Assembly: GCF_007845675.1 (NCBI RefSeq) | Contig: NZ_VOBR01000013.1 | Location: forward strand, 1-64,000 | Source of the DNA: Lentzea tibetensis | GTDB lineage: Bacteria > Actinomycetota > Actinomycetes > Mycobacteriales > Pseudonocardiaceae | Reading direction: 5' to 3' | DNA: 64,000 nucleotides | Part shown: positions 23,054 through 31,964 of the stretch, piece by piece | How the letters are laid out: every line of letters begins with the position of its first letter | Position numbering within the stretch: position 1 is the first letter of the stretch | The notes under the pieces: model-generated | What the model was told of the DNA's origin: nothing | Seen by the model: the letters and a program-made list of their open reading frames with translations, nothing else | The model's database searches: none | Position numbers and translations under genes: made by a program

Positions 23054-23997
23054 GAGGTCGGCGTCAGCGAGTCGATCATCGTCTGCAGTTCGGCGTCCTT
23101 CATCAGCGGCGGGTTGTCGCCGCCACCGCCACCCTCGAGGTCGCCGTTCACGACCAGCGCGTGGAACTTGGTGGTGCCGACCAGGAGCAGCACCTTCACC
23201 ACGCCCTTGGTGGCGAGGCACTTGTTGCCGGACGTGGTGATCGCCGCGTCGACCTGCACGCCCTCGACGGTGATGTCCTTGCCGTCCTTGGTCTTGTGCG
23301 GGAACTTGACCGGCTTCGGCTGGCCGACGGTCACGTTCGCGGTCGCGCCCGAGTAGAAGTCGGTCGCGACGGCCTTCGCCAGGTCACCGGCGACCTTGTT
23401 GAGGTCGCCCTTGTCCACCAGCGCGCCGCCGTTGGTGCCCTTGGTGAACTCCTTGCCGTCGCACTTGTAGGCGCCGTAGCTGGAGACACCGGTCAGGGTC
23501 ACGCCCGTCATGCTCGGGATCGGCAGCCGGTCCTCGGTGGCGGCCCAGCCCTTCGGCACGTCGTAGTTGTAGCCGAGCGACGTGGCCACGCAGGTCATGC
23601 CGGACTTGCGCGGCGTGCAGTCGCTCTTCGGCGGCGTCGTGGTGCTCGGCTCCTCCGACGTCTCCTCGGTCGTGGTCGGAGTGTCCGTGGTGGACTGGGT
23701 GACGGGAGGCGTCGCCTTGTTGTTGACCAGCAACAACGTCGTGATGCCGCCCGCGACGAGCAGCACGAGCACGACCGCGCCGATCACGAGCCACAGCTTC
23801 TTGTTGTCCTTCTTCGGCGGCTCGTCGCCACCGGAGAACACACCGAGCCCGCCGTACGAGCTGCCGTAGCCCTGCTGGGGAAAGCCGCCGGTCGTCGGGT
23901 AGCGGTCGGTGCCGTAGTCACCGTAATCACTCTGCCCCCACCCGCCCTGGCCGGACTGGTCTCCCCACCCGCCTTGTCCGCCACCTGGGTAAGTCAC
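23050..23997 (-). CDS. Membrane-anchored exported protein, Gly/Tyr-rich N-terminus
   Basis: 315 residues. The first 65 are Gly/Gln/Tyr-rich and presumably cytoplasmic. One helix (LWLVIGAVVLVLLVAGGIT) follows, then a Thr/Pro/Glu linker (TTDTPTTTEETSEEPSTTTP) and a soluble extracellular domain with cysteines. I do not recognise the domain; the layout is common among uncharacterised Pseudonocardiaceae cell-envelope proteins. I chose the GTG at 23997, where the VTYPGGGQ lead begins. It is divergent from the permease-like gene, with twin operators between them, and overlaps the HAD gene by four bases. Confidence 0.7.
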   Translation of the reverse strand: MTYPGGGQGGWGDQSGQGGWGQSDYGDYGTDRYPTTGGFPQQGYGSSYGGLGVFSGGDEPPKKDNKKLWLVIGAVVLVLLVAGGITTLLLVNNKATPPVTQSTTDTPTTTEETSEEPSTTTPPKSDCTPRKSGMTCVATSLGYNYDVPKGWAATEDRLPIPSMTGVTLTGVSSYGAYKCDGKEFTKGTNGGALVDKGDLNKVAGDLAKAVATDFYSGATANVTVGQPKPVKFPHKTKDGKDITVEGVQVDAAITTSGNKCLATKGVVKVLLLVGTTKFHALVVNGDLEGGGGGDNPPLMKDAELQTMIDSLTPTS

Positions 23998-24033
23998 GCG
24001 CAAACCGTACCTGGTGAAGGTCACGACCTTGAA

Positions 24034-24101
24034 TTCATCAAGCGTTGACTTCCGTGCCGTGTCGGACGTACGCTCCTCCCATAAATTCAACGCTTGATGA
24101 A
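24034..24101. promoter_or_regulatory. Two 15-bp operator arms in inverted orientation
   Basis: TTCATCAAGCGTTGA (24034-24048) and TCAACGCTTGATGAA (24087-24101) are exact reverse complements, 38 bases apart. Each arm extended by a base reads like TTCAnCnnnnGnTGAA, a TetR-type half-symmetric site, so this is probably two copies of one operator in opposite orientation. They lie in the divergent promoter of the 23050-23997 and 24119-25096 genes. No regulator gene is adjacent. Confidence 0.75.
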
Positions 24102-24118
24102 CAACTGGAGGGGTTGTC

Positions 24119-25096
24119 ATGCCCGCACCGCGTGCCGCACTGCTCACCGCCGTCGTCGGTGCGGTGGTGGCGTTCGTGCTCGGCCTGCTGACGTTCGGCG
24201 TCCAGGCCACCGTTCACCCCGATCACGTGCCGCTCGCGCTGGTCGGACCGCCGCAGGTCGCTGAGAGAGTCACCGCGGCGGCGGGGGACCAGGTCGAGTG
24301 GAAGGTCGTCTCGTCGGCCGAGGCCCGGGACCTGTTGTCCGCCAAGGAGGTCTACGGCGTGCTGGAGCTCACGCCCGCCGGGGCGACGGTGCTGCTCTCC
24401 GACGAGGTCAACCCGTCCGGCACGCAGTTCGCGCAGCAGGTGCTGACCGGCGTCGCGCAGGGCGCGGGCGTCCCGGTGAAGGTGGACGCGCCCGTCGTGT
24501 CCGCCGCTGGGCGGACGGCACCGCTCGCCGCGAGCGCGCTGCTGTGGATCGGCGGCATGGTCGCCGGGCTGCTGTTAACCGTGCTCAACGGCCGCAGGCT
24601 GCGCTGGGTCAGCGCGGTGACCGCGGCGGTGCTGAGCGTCGGCTCGGTCACCGGGCTGATCACCTGGTGGGACTCGGCGCTCACGCTCGACGCCGCGCTG
24701 ATCGGGTTCCTGCTGCTCGTGGCGACGGCGTTCGCGCTGCTGCAGGCCGGGTTGTTCAAGGTCCTCGGCATCCGCGCGGTCGCGATCCTCGGCCCGCTGT
24801 ACCTGATGGCGCCCGCGGTCGCGGGCCAGGTGCCGGAGCTGCTGAACCCCGTCTACCGCGCGGCGCTGTGGTCCTGGACGCCGTTCCGCTTCTCCACCGA
24901 AGGCGTGCGCAGCCTGATGTTCGGCGGCACGGTCAGCACCGAGCTGTGGGTGTTCGGCGGGATCGCGCTCGCCGGCTTGATCCTTCTGGTGCTACCCGGC
25001 AAGAAAGCTCAGCCGGACCCGGCGGACGGGGTTGTCGACGTTGGTGTCGACCAGGCACACCGACTGCCAGGTGCCGAGCGCCAGCACACCGCCTAG
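24119..25096 (+). CDS. Polytopic membrane protein, ABC-2/YhgE-type permease-like
   Basis: 325 residues. One N-terminal helix (LLTAVVGAVVAFVLGLLTFG), then about 100 extracytoplasmic residues, then five helices (from ALLWIGGMVAGLLLTVL to GGIALAGLILLVL). This arrangement resembles ABC-2-type/YhgE-Pip export permeases with a large first loop, but no ATPase gene is nearby. GGAGGGG sits before the ATG. Codon 153 is TTA, rare in such genomes. The last 35 codons overlap the convergent YjbQ gene by 105 bases, and the tail after PGKKAQPDPAD looks non-conserved. Confidence 0.7.
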   Translation: MPAPRAALLTAVVGAVVAFVLGLLTFGVQATVHPDHVPLALVGPPQVAERVTAAAGDQVEWKVVSSAEARDLLSAKEVYGVLELTPAGATVLLSDEVNPSGTQFAQQVLTGVAQGAGVPVKVDAPVVSAAGRTAPLAASALLWIGGMVAGLLLTVLNGRRLRWVSAVTAAVLSVGSVTGLITWWDSALTLDAALIGFLLLVATAFALLQAGLFKVLGIRAVAILGPLYLMAPAVAGQVPELLNPVYRAALWSWTPFRFSTEGVRSLMFGGTVSTELWVFGGIALAGLILLVLPGKKAQPDPADGVVDVGVDQAHRLPGAERQHTA

Positions 25097-25399
25097 CACC
25101 GGGATCGTCGCGTACGGCGGCACCAGCGCGGGGAGCACGTGGTCACGGCCGTGACCGGGTGAACCGTGCCGGTGCCGCCACTTCTCCTTGCGCGGCAACA
25201 CGTGTTCGAGCGCGGTCAGCAGGTCGTCGTCGCTGCCGGCGCCGGTCTCGATGATCGCGACACCGGCCGTCGCGTGCGGCACCCACACGTGCAGCAGCCC
25301 GTCGCCGTCGACCACGCTGAGGAACTGCTCGCACTCGCCGGTCAGGTCGTACACCTGCTCGGTCGAACCTGTCCGGATCTCGATCTCCGCGGTCAGCAC
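24992..25399 (-). CDS. YjbQ-family (UPF0047) secondary thiamine-phosphate synthase-like protein
   Basis: 135 residues, the family's normal length. Signatures: GLLHVWVPHATAGVAIIE, with the conserved histidine, and HVLPALVPPYATIPVLGG. YjbQ proteins have weak thiamine-phosphate synthase activity; the true role is unclear. The gene converges on the permease and overlaps it by 105 bases. Confidence 0.88.
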   Translation of the reverse strand: MLTAEIEIRTGSTEQVYDLTGECEQFLSVVDGDGLLHVWVPHATAGVAIIETGAGSDDDLLTALEHVLPRKEKWRHRHGSPGHGRDHVLPALVPPYATIPVLGGVLALGTWQSVCLVDTNVDNPVRRVRLSFLAG

Positions 25400-25402
25400 G
25401 GC

Positions 25403-25960
25403 TCAGAGCTTACGGACGACCCGCGCCGGGTTGCCGACCGCGAGCACGTGATCAGGCACGTCCCGCGTCACGACGCTGCCCGCGCCGACGACGCTGTTCC
25501 GCCCGATCGTCACGCCGGGGCACACGATCACGCCGCCGCCGAACCACACGCCGTCGTTGATGACGATCGGCGCGGTCGTCTCCCAGCCCGCGTGCCGCGC
25601 CTCGTGGTCCTCCACCGGGTGCAACGCGGTCAGCAGCTGCACGCGCGGCCCCATCTGGACGCGGTTCCCGATCGTCACCGGCCCGCAGTCGAGGATGATC
25701 CCGTCGTAGTTCATGAAGCTGTTCTCGCCGATGCGGGTGTTGTAGCCGTACTCGATCTGCAGCCGGGGGAGCAGGATCGAACCCTCGCCGATCTCGGCCA
25801 CCAGACCCTTGAGGATGTCGAACCGCGCGTCGTCGTCATCCGGCCCGGTCGCGTTGTACCGGACCATCTCACGCCACGCGTGCCGCCGGTCGAGGTCGAG
25901 CTCGGGGTCCATGGCGAGGTAGGGCTCGCCCTTGATCATTCGGTCGCGGTTGTCACCCAT
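25403..25960 (-). CDS. Maltose/galactoside O-acetyltransferase family (left-handed beta-helix)
   Basis: 185 residues. N-terminal Mac domain (MIKGEPYLAMDPELDLDR) and hexapeptide repeats including NTRIGENSFMNYDG, TIGNRVQMGPRVQLL, VWFGGGVIVCPGVTIGRNS and VVGAGSVVTRDVP. The catalytic His is in LLTALHPVED. Members transfer acetyl from acetyl-CoA to sugar hydroxyls. I chose ATG 25960; an in-frame TTG at 25969 is less likely. It ends three bases before the YjbQ start and is probably co-transcribed with it. Confidence 0.88.
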   Translation of the reverse strand: MGDNRDRMIKGEPYLAMDPELDLDRRHAWREMVRYNATGPDDDDARFDILKGLVAEIGEGSILLPRLQIEYGYNTRIGENSFMNYDGIILDCGPVTIGNRVQMGPRVQLLTALHPVEDHEARHAGWETTAPIVINDGVWFGGGVIVCPGVTIGRNSVVGAGSVVTRDVPDHVLAVGNPARVVRKL

Positions 25961-25980
25961 GACGTGCAAGTATCGGCCTT

Positions 25981-26733
25981 GTGATCCATGCAGCGATAGT
26001 CACTGGGGCGAACCAAGGAATTGGTTTGGCGGTCGCGAAGGCGTTGGTGGCGCAGGGCGTCCAGGTGTTCGGCACCTACCTGCGGTTCGATCCCGAACCG
26101 GACCCGAGCCTGCCCGACGCGTACTTCAAGAACCGCGCCTCCGCACCGCCGGAGATCGACGGCGTCTCGTGGTTCGAGATCGACCTGGCGCGCGTGGACG
26201 CGCCGAAGATCCTTTTCGACGAGGCCGAGTCGGTGTTCGGCGCGGTCGACATCCTGGTCAACAACGCGTCGAGCTGGGTGCAGGACACGTTCCTGCCGTC
26301 CCAGCCAGACGCGCTCGGCCGTTCGATGGTGCAGCTCACGCCGGAGACCTACGAGCACCAGTTCGCCGTCGACGCGCGGGCGACCGCGCTGCTGATCGGT
26401 GAGTTCGCGCGCAGGCACGTCGAGCGCGGCGGCACGTGGGGCCGGATCGTCTCGCTCACCTCGGGTGGCCCGGAGGGCTTCCCGTCCGAGGTGTCCTACG
26501 GCGCGGCCAAGTCGGCGCTGCAGAGCTACACGTTCGCGGCCGGGCACGAGCTGGCGCCGTACGGCGTGACGGCGAACGTCCTGTACCCGCCCGTCACGGA
26601 CACCGGGTGGGTCAACGAGGAGGTGCGCAAGAAGTTCGACGTGGCGTCGGCCGACGAGGTGGGTGAGGTCATCGCCTACCTGTGCTCCGACGCGGCGCGG
26701 CGCATCTCACGAAATCTCGTCCACATGCGATAA
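25981..26733 (+). CDS. Short-chain dehydrogenase/reductase (SDR)
   Basis: 250 residues. TGANQGIGLAVAKAL is the cofactor-binding TGxxxGIG, VDILVNNASS the NNAG-type motif, RIVSLTSGG carries the catalytic Ser region and SYGAAKSALQ the YxxxK. It is a classical NAD(P)-dependent oxidoreductase with unknown substrate. The unusual insert around residues 37-60 (RFDPEPDPSLPDAYFKNR) separates it from common FabG types. Its stop codon is part of the operator of the next gene. Confidence 0.88.
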   Translation: MIHAAIVTGANQGIGLAVAKALVAQGVQVFGTYLRFDPEPDPSLPDAYFKNRASAPPEIDGVSWFEIDLARVDAPKILFDEAESVFGAVDILVNNASSWVQDTFLPSQPDALGRSMVQLTPETYEHQFAVDARATALLIGEFARRHVERGGTWGRIVSLTSGGPEGFPSEVSYGAAKSALQSYTFAAGHELAPYGVTANVLYPPVTDTGWVNEEVRKKFDVASADEVGEVIAYLCSDAARRISRNLVHMR

Positions 26734-26754
26734 CACTGTTATGTAACACTGTTG
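26731..26754. promoter_or_regulatory. Two tandem TAACACTGTT(A/G) operator sites
   Basis: TAACACTGTTA (26731-26741, a perfect 5+1+5 palindrome) and TAACACTGTTG (26744-26754) are spaced 13 bases apart, directly before the DUF4442 gene and overlapping the SDR stop codon. TAACA-n-TGTTA sites are typical of TetR-family lipid-metabolism regulators in actinobacteria, which fits a thioesterase-like target. The regulator is not adjacent. Confidence 0.6.
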
Positions 26755-26757
26755 CGC

Positions 26758-27216
26758 ATGACCGCCAGAAAGCTCCGCTTCGGCATGAACCTGTGGCCGC
26801 CGTTCCTCTTCGCCGGGATCCGAGTGCTCGAGATCTCGGACGACTACCGGTACGCGCGGGTGAAGATGCGGCTGCGGCCGTGGAACCGCAACTACGTGGG
26901 CACGCACTTCGGCGGGTCGCTCTTCGCGATGACCGACCCGTTCTGGATGTTGCTGTTGCTGCACAACGTCGGTCGTACGCACATGGTGTGGGACCAGGCG
27001 GGGGAGATCGAGTTCGTCAGCCCGGGAAGGGGGACGGTGGAAGCGGAGTTCCGGCTCACCGAGGAGATCGTCGAGGACGTGCTCTCGCAGTCCGCGGACG
27101 GTTCGAAGGCGCTCGTCTGGTTCGACACGGACGTGAAGGCGCTCGACGGCACCGTCGTCGCACGCGTGCGCAAGCAGGTCTACGCGAGGCGGAAGCGTGT
27201 CCTCGCCGCCGCGTGA
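26758..27216 (+). CDS. DUF4442/PaaI-like hotdog-fold thioesterase
   Basis: 152 residues. NYVGTHFGGSLFAMTDPFW matches the helical motif of the DUF4442 hotdog family, and WDQAGEIEFVSPGRGTV the following strands. Such proteins are presumed acyl-CoA thioesterases. ATG 26758 follows the tandem operator sites with no clear ribosome binding site. The end overlaps the aminotransferase start by 20 bases. Confidence 0.82.
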   Translation: MTARKLRFGMNLWPPFLFAGIRVLEISDDYRYARVKMRLRPWNRNYVGTHFGGSLFAMTDPFWMLLLLHNVGRTHMVWDQAGEIEFVSPGRGTVEAEFRLTEEIVEDVLSQSADGSKALVWFDTDVKALDGTVVARVRKQVYARRKRVLAAA

Positions 27217-28192
27217 GGCGTTCGGCGCGCGGTTCGCGCTCGAACCCGGCTATCTGAACACCGCATCCATCGGCGTGCCGCCACTGGACGCCGTCGCGGC
27301 TGTGCACGCCGCGCTCGACCGCTGGCAGGGCGGGGTCGACCGGCCCAGCTCGTTCGAACCCGCGATCGCGGCCACCCGCAAGGCGTTCGGCGACCTCGTC
27401 GGCGTGCCTTCGTCGTCCGTCGCGTGTGGAACGACCGTGTCGCAGCTGATCGGGACGGTCGCGTCGTCGCTGCCGCGAGGTGCGCGCGTGCTCGTGGCGC
27501 GTGAGGACTTCACCAGCGTCACGCTTCCTTTTGTCGCGCAAGGACACCGGGTCGACGTCGTGCCGCTCGACCAGCTGGTGTCCGCTGTGGACGGTCACGA
27601 CCTCGTCGCGGTCAGCGTCGTGCAGTCCGCGGACGGCCGGATGGTCGACCTGGACGCGTTGCGCGCCACCGGTGCGCCGGTGCTGCTGGACGTCTCGCAG
27701 GCGCTCGGCTGGTACCCGGTCTCGCTGGCGTGGGCCGACTTCGTCGTCGGCGTGGCCTACAAGTGGCTGATGGCACCGCGCGGCGCCGCCTGGCTCGCGG
27801 TGCGGCCGGACCGACTGGACTCCGTGGTGCCGGTCGCCGCGAACTGGTTCAGCGACCCCTCGCAGACCTCCTACGGCGCCGATCTCGTGCTCGCGCCGGC
27901 CGCCTCGCGGCTCGACCTGTCACCCACCTGGTTCGCGCACGCCGGAGCGGCCGTGACGATGCCGTGGCTGGCGACGCTCGACCTGGCGGCCGTCCGGGAC
28001 CACTGCGCGGGCCTCGCGGACGCCGTGCTGACCGGCTTGGGGCTGCCGCCCGCCGGGTCGGCGATCGTCTCGCTGGACGTCCCGGCGATCCCCGGCGTGC
28101 GGTCGAGCATCCGCGCCGGACGGGTCCGGCTGGCGTTTCACCTGTACAACACGAGCGAGGACGTCGATCTGGTGCTCAAAGCGCTGACCTGA
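27197..28192 (+). CDS. Class V aminotransferase-like PLP enzyme
   Basis: 331 residues. PLP-binding lysine in VVGVAYKWLMAPRGAAWL, cofactor Asp in VLLDVSQALGW, and phosphate-loop residues in ACGTTVSQLIGTVASSLP. The fold belongs to the cysteine desulfurase/isopenicillin-N epimerase-like group, but the catalytic cysteine loop of IscS is absent, so an aminotransferase or kynureninase-type activity is more likely. GTG start within the end of the thioesterase gene implies co-translation. Confidence 0.85.
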   Translation: MSSPPREAFGARFALEPGYLNTASIGVPPLDAVAAVHAALDRWQGGVDRPSSFEPAIAATRKAFGDLVGVPSSSVACGTTVSQLIGTVASSLPRGARVLVAREDFTSVTLPFVAQGHRVDVVPLDQLVSAVDGHDLVAVSVVQSADGRMVDLDALRATGAPVLLDVSQALGWYPVSLAWADFVVGVAYKWLMAPRGAAWLAVRPDRLDSVVPVAANWFSDPSQTSYGADLVLAPAASRLDLSPTWFAHAGAAVTMPWLATLDLAAVRDHCAGLADAVLTGLGLPPAGSAIVSLDVPAIPGVRSSIRAGRVRLAFHLYNTSEDVDLVLKALT

Positions 28193-28217
28193 ACCGTGTC
28201 CGTTACCGTGGGTACTT

Positions 28218-28976
28218 GTGCAGGAGCCGAATCAACAGCCTGAGTCACCCGGTGAGGTGACCCAGCAGATGCCTCGTTTCCCGCCGAACCCGTCCGGTAC
28301 CGCGCCGCTCTACCCGGTGGACGAGCTGCACAAGCTCCAGGCGATCATGGACCGGCGTTCGGCGCAGCCCCCACCGCACACCCACGTGCGCAGAAGCCCG
28401 TGGCTGGTCAGAGGCCTGGTGCTGGTGGCGGTCGCGATCGTCTCCGGACTCGTGTGGTGGCTGGTCCAGCCGGGCGGCGGCTCGGAGAGCGCTTCGCCGA
28501 CGACGTCCGCGTCCGCCGGGAAGTTCTCCTTCCAGGCCGACACCCAGGTGCCCGAGCCGCTCAAAGACAGCGACTGCGCGCCACACGCGTACGGCGAGAC
28601 GAAGAACTTCCTCACCAAGACGCCGTGCCAGCAGCTCACCCGCGCGCTCTACACGACCGCGATGCCCGACGGCCGGACCGTCTACACGTCCGTCTCCGTC
28701 GTGCGGATGAAGTCCGCCGAGGAGGCCGTGCAGCTCAAGGCGCTGACCGAGCGGAACGGCACGGGCAACGTCAACGACCTGGTCAAGGAGAAGATCGTCG
28801 CGATCCCAGGCCTCGACACGCTCGCCAACGGCGGGTACGCGGCCGAGCAGCGGGACCGCGAGGTCGTGATCGTCGAGTCCGACAGCGTCAAGAAGGCCGC
28901 GGACAAGGCCATGCACTCGGCCGAGATGAAGCGCATCAGCGCTGACGCGCTCCGCCTCGCCTCGTCGCTGGGCTAG
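28218..28976 (+). CDS. Single-pass membrane protein of unknown function
   Basis: 252 residues. The first 60 are cytoplasmic and Pro-rich, and contain [16 protein letters not shown]. One helix ([20 protein letters not shown]) is followed by an extracellular domain with two cysteines ([16 protein letters not shown]). The organisation parallels the anchored protein at 23050-23997, with no obvious sequence match. TACCGT (28204-28209) lies eight bases before the GTG, so the transcript is probably leaderless. Its end overlaps the convergent DUF4439 gene by four bases. Confidence 0.7.
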   Translation: MQEPNQQPESPGEVTQQMPRFPPNPSGTAPLYPVDELHKLQAIMDRRSAQPPPHTHVRRSPWLVRGLVLVAVAIVSGLVWWLVQPGGGSESASPTTSASAGKFSFQADTQVPEPLKDSDCAPHAYGETKNFLTKTPCQQLTRALYTTAMPDGRTVYTSVSVVRMKSAEEAVQLKALTERNGTGNVNDLVKEKIVAIPGLDTLANGGYAAEQRDREVVIVESDSVKKAADKAMHSAEMKRISADALRLASSLG

Positions 28977-29410
28977 CCGGACGCGACGCCCGGCATCGAG
29001 ATCGAGGCCGGGCTGGTCCCCGCGACCTTGCGCCACCGAGTGGCACGCACAGCGGCGGTGGTGAGCGCCTCCAGCGCGGTCTTGCGCAACGCCTGGTCGT
29101 CGGTGCGCTCGAGCACGGACCGCCACGCGGCGCAGGTGTCGTTCTCGACGGCGACGAGCGCGGTCAAAGCCGACGCGGCGTCCGACACGGGCTGCGGCGG
29201 CAGGTACGCGGCGGCGGGCGGCTGGGGCGTCGCGCCGTTGTCCTTCAGCCACCGCTCGGTCAGGTCGCGGCGCGCCCGGTGCGCGTTCGCGCCCTCGGCG
29301 ACACCGGCGGCCTGCTGCGCCAGGAACGCGCTGACCAGGCCGTAGCTCCACACCGCCGCGTGCTCGGTGCCCAGTGCCACCTGCACGGCGGCGATCGACT
29401 CGGGGCTCAC
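28973..29410 (-). CDS. Ferritin-like DUF4439 protein
   Basis: 145 residues, mostly helical, Ala-rich. [15 protein letters not shown] and [20 protein letters not shown] are the paired helices of the DUF4439 ferritin-like family. It sits on the opposite strand directly upstream of rimP, as does the M. tuberculosis pair Rv2843/Rv2844 in the same neighbourhood. The GTG overlaps the stop of the upstream lipoprotein gene (GTGA), so the two are coupled. Function is unknown. Confidence 0.8.
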   Translation of the reverse strand: MSPESIAAVQVALGTEHAAVWSYGLVSAFLAQQAAGVAEGANAHRARRDLTERWLKDNGATPQPPAAAYLPPQPVSDAASALTALVAVENDTCAAWRSVLERTDDQALRKTALEALTTAAVRATRWRKVAGTSPASISMPGVASG

Positions 29411-29853
29411 GCGAGCACCTCCAGCAGTGACGCGCAGCCGGCGGCGACGGAACCGACGAGCGCGGCGCGGTGCGCGGGCAGGGTCGGCACGAGGTCGCTG
29501 GCCTTGCGCAGCGAGGTGTCCAGCGCGGCGCGCAGTGCGGCCGCGGGGTCGGGCGGGGTCGGTGGGGTGGACGGCGCGGCGGGGACCGGTGCGGACGACG
29601 AGACCGGTGGCCGTTCCCGGTCGATCTCGGCCTGCAGCAGCTTCGCGTGCTCGCCCCGGTTCTTCGCGACCTCCGCCGCCGACGGCACCTCCGCCACCGT
29701 GGACGCCAGCGCCGCGTCGGCGCGCGCGGACGCGGCGAGCTCCACGAGCGGGTCGGGCGGTAGTGGTGCGGGCGGTGTGGTGCACGCAACCGCGAGTGGC
29801 GCCACGGCCACCGCGAGCAGCACTCGCCGTCTGCTGACGGATTCGGAGATCAC
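29407..29853 (-). CDS. Putative lipoprotein, Ala/Pro-rich
   Basis: 148 residues. [18 protein letters not shown] is a signal peptide with an arginine pair and a lipobox ending at Cys, suggesting a Tat- or Sec-exported lipoprotein. The mature part is helical, Ala-rich and interrupted by a Pro/Ser/Thr linker. I chose the GTG at 29853, which begins right before the signal peptide. It forms a two-gene unit with the DUF4439 protein, divergent from rimP. Confidence 0.72.
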   Translation of the reverse strand: MISESVSRRRVLLAVAVAPLAVACTTPPAPLPPDPLVELAASARADAALASTVAEVPSAAEVAKNRGEHAKLLQAEIDRERPPVSSSAPVPAAPSTPPTPPDPAAALRAALDTSLRKASDLVPTLPAHRAALVGSVAAGCASLLEVLA

Positions 29854-29993
29854 GTGGATCCATCTTGCCAGGCACCCGGCAGCGCCGAGCGGGAGAGTGG
29901 ACGCCCGGCAAAAGAGATACCCTGGGCGACCACGGCCGCCGAAACACCGTCGGTCGGGGTTCTCGTGCGTTCGATCAGTGAGGGAGTCACCAC

Positions 29994-30509
29994 GTGTCCA
30001 GCCCGCCGCGCGGAGAGCTTGCCGCGCAGCTAGCACCCGTTGTGCGAGAGGCACTCGAAGCCGTCGGCTTCGACCTCGACGCACTCGACGTGAACCAGGC
30101 TGGGCGTCGCCGGCTGGTGAAGGTGGTCGTCGACAGCGAGGACGGGATCGGGCTGGACGAGGTCGCCGAGGCCAGCCGAGTCGTGTCCGCCGCGCTCGAC
30201 GCTCACGAGCACCTGATCAACGGTCCCTACACGCTCGAGGTCACCTCGCCCGGTGTCGACCGGCCACTGACCAGGCCGCGTCACTGGCAGCGCGCTCACC
30301 TCCGCCTGGTGAAGGTCAAGCAGCCGGAGCAGGCCGAGTGGTTCGGCCGGGTCGGCGACTGCGACGACACCGGCGTCGAGCTGCTCTGCAAGGGCGAGAT
30401 CAAGCGGGTGGAGTACCGCCACATCGAACGCGCGGTCATGGAGATCGAGTTCAAGCAGCCACCGGTCGAGGAACTGGCCCGGCTCACCAAGAAGGAGGGG
30501 CCGAGGTGA
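29994..30509 (+). CDS. rimP: Ribosome maturation factor RimP
   Basis: 171 residues. Assists 30S subunit assembly. The N-terminal domain has [18 protein letters not shown], and the conserved [20 protein letters not shown] is the RimP hallmark between its two domains. The C-terminal SH3-like domain includes [17 protein letters not shown] start. Its stop overlaps the nusA GTG (GTGA). First gene of the rimP-nusA-ylxR-infB operon. Confidence 0.95.
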   Translation: MSSPPRGELAAQLAPVVREALEAVGFDLDALDVNQAGRRRLVKVVVDSEDGIGLDEVAEASRVVSAALDAHEHLINGPYTLEVTSPGVDRPLTRPRHWQRAHLRLVKVKQPEQAEWFGRVGDCDDTGVELLCKGEIKRVEYRHIERAVMEIEFKQPPVEELARLTKKEGPR

Positions 30510-31507
30510 ACGTCGACATCGCCGCGCTCAGGGCGATCGAACGGGACAAGGACATCCCCTTCGACACCGTTCTCGACGCGATCGAGTCAGCACTGCTGAC
30601 GGCTTACAAGCACACCGAAGGACACCACGCGCACTCGCGCGTGGAAATCGACAAGAAGACCGGCGTCGTGCGCGTGCTCGCGCAGGACCTCGGCCCGGAC
30701 GGCTCCGTTCAGGAGGAGTGGGACGACACGCCGGAGGGTTTCGGCCGCATCGCCGCGACCACCGCGCGCCAGGTCATCCTCCAGCGCCTGCGCGACGCCG
30801 AGCACGAGCGCACCTTCGGTGAGTTCTCCGCCAAGGAGGGCGAGATCATCGCGGGTGTCGTGCAGCGCGACGCGCGGGCGAACGCCAGGGGCATGGTCGT
30901 CGTGCAGGTCGGCGACACCGAAGGTGTGCTGCCGCCCGCCGAGCAGGTGCCCGGCGAGACCTACAACCACGGCGAGCGCATCAAGTGCTACGTCGTGGGC
31001 GTGTCCCGCGGCGCGCGCGGCCCGCAGATCACCCTGTCCCGGACGCACCCGAACCTCGTGCGCAAGCTGTTCGCGCTCGAGGTTCCGGAGATCGCGGACG
31101 GCACCGTGGAGATCCCGGCGGTCGCACGTGAGGCAGGTCACCGTTCGAAGATCGCGGTGCGTTCGTCGGTCTCCGGAGTGAACGCCAAGGGCGCGTGCAT
31201 CGGCCCCATGGGTGCCCGCGTGCGCAACGTCATGAGCGAGCTGGCCGGTGAGAAGATCGACATCATCGACCACTCGGACGACCCCGCCACGTTCGTCGGG
31301 AATGCCTTGTCACCGGCCAAGGTCGTGTCGGTGCGGGTGCTCGACGAGCGCGCCAAGACGGCCCGCGTCATCGTCCCGGACTTCCAGCTGTCGCTCGCGA
31401 TCGGCAAGGAAGGCCAGAACGCCAGGCTCGCCGCCCGGCTGACCGGCTGGCGCATCGACATCCGCAGTGATGCCGAGTCTCCGGTCGCATCCGGTTCGGC
31501 TGAGTGA
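30506..31507 (+). CDS. nusA: Transcription termination/antitermination factor NusA
   Basis: 333 residues, the short actinobacterial form with no C-terminal AR repeats. N-terminal RNA polymerase-binding domain ([20 protein letters not shown]), S1 domain ([15 protein letters not shown]), and KH1/KH2 domains ([38 protein letters not shown]). It modulates pausing, rRNA antitermination and termination. The GTG overlaps the rimP stop by four bases. Confidence 0.96.
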   Translation: MNVDIAALRAIERDKDIPFDTVLDAIESALLTAYKHTEGHHAHSRVEIDKKTGVVRVLAQDLGPDGSVQEEWDDTPEGFGRIAATTARQVILQRLRDAEHERTFGEFSAKEGEIIAGVVQRDARANARGMVVVQVGDTEGVLPPAEQVPGETYNHGERIKCYVVGVSRGARGPQITLSRTHPNLVRKLFALEVPEIADGTVEIPAVAREAGHRSKIAVRSSVSGVNAKGACIGPMGARVRNVMSELAGEKIDIIDHSDDPATFVGNALSPAKVVSVRVLDERAKTARVIVPDFQLSLAIGKEGQNARLAARLTGWRIDIRSDAESPVASGSAE

Positions 31508-31529
31508 GCTCCAGGGGATAGAATTCTCA

Positions 31530-31877
31530 GTGGTTCAACGTCGGGGATCGGTTTCTCAGCACATCGGCCCAGTTCGTACGTGCATAGGCTGCCGCACTCG
31601 GACGTTGCCCTCTGAGCTGCTGCGCGTGGTTGCGGTGGACGGAACCGTGGTTCCGGACGTCCGCAGGCGGCTTCCTGGTCGAGGTGCTTGGTTGCATTTC
31701 GATCTCGAATGTCTGCGCAACGCCGAGCGGCGCCGGGCGTTCCCCAGGGCTCTGAAGGTCCAGGGGACGCTGGACGTCTCGGTGTTGCGGGCTCACCTGG
31801 AGCAGCACCGGGGGAACAAGGTTGCGGGACAGGCCCGTGACCAGCACGAAACAAGGAAGCAGGTCGACCCGTCATGA
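31530..31877 (+). CDS. ylxR: YlxR-family (DUF448) nucleic-acid-binding protein
   Basis: 115 residues. The N-terminal GPVRTCIGCRTRTLPSELLR is the YlxR GRxxP-type region, here with paired cysteines, and RRLPGRGAWLHFDLECLRNA follows. YlxR proteins bind RNA or nucleoid DNA; some regulate RNase P and transcription. The position between nusA and infB is conserved across bacteria. I chose the GTG at 31530; the AGGGG at about 31514 is rather distant. Confidence 0.88.
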   Translation: MVQRRGSVSQHIGPVRTCIGCRTRTLPSELLRVVAVDGTVVPDVRRRLPGRGAWLHFDLECLRNAERRRAFPRALKVQGTLDVSVLRAHLEQHRGNKVAGQARDQHETRKQVDPS

Positions 31878-31964
31878 GTCAGCCGTGAAGCTGAAGCCAT
31901 GAACGCGCGACATTAGGACGAGGTCGACGGGACTTGCCCGCCGGCCTCAAGACCGAGGAGAGCA

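Noticed and set aside
14232-29410. A secondary-metabolite cluster around the SARP gene.
   Set aside because: Neighbours are unrelated small enzymes and core proS; no PKS, NRPS, terpene or RiPP core gene is present.
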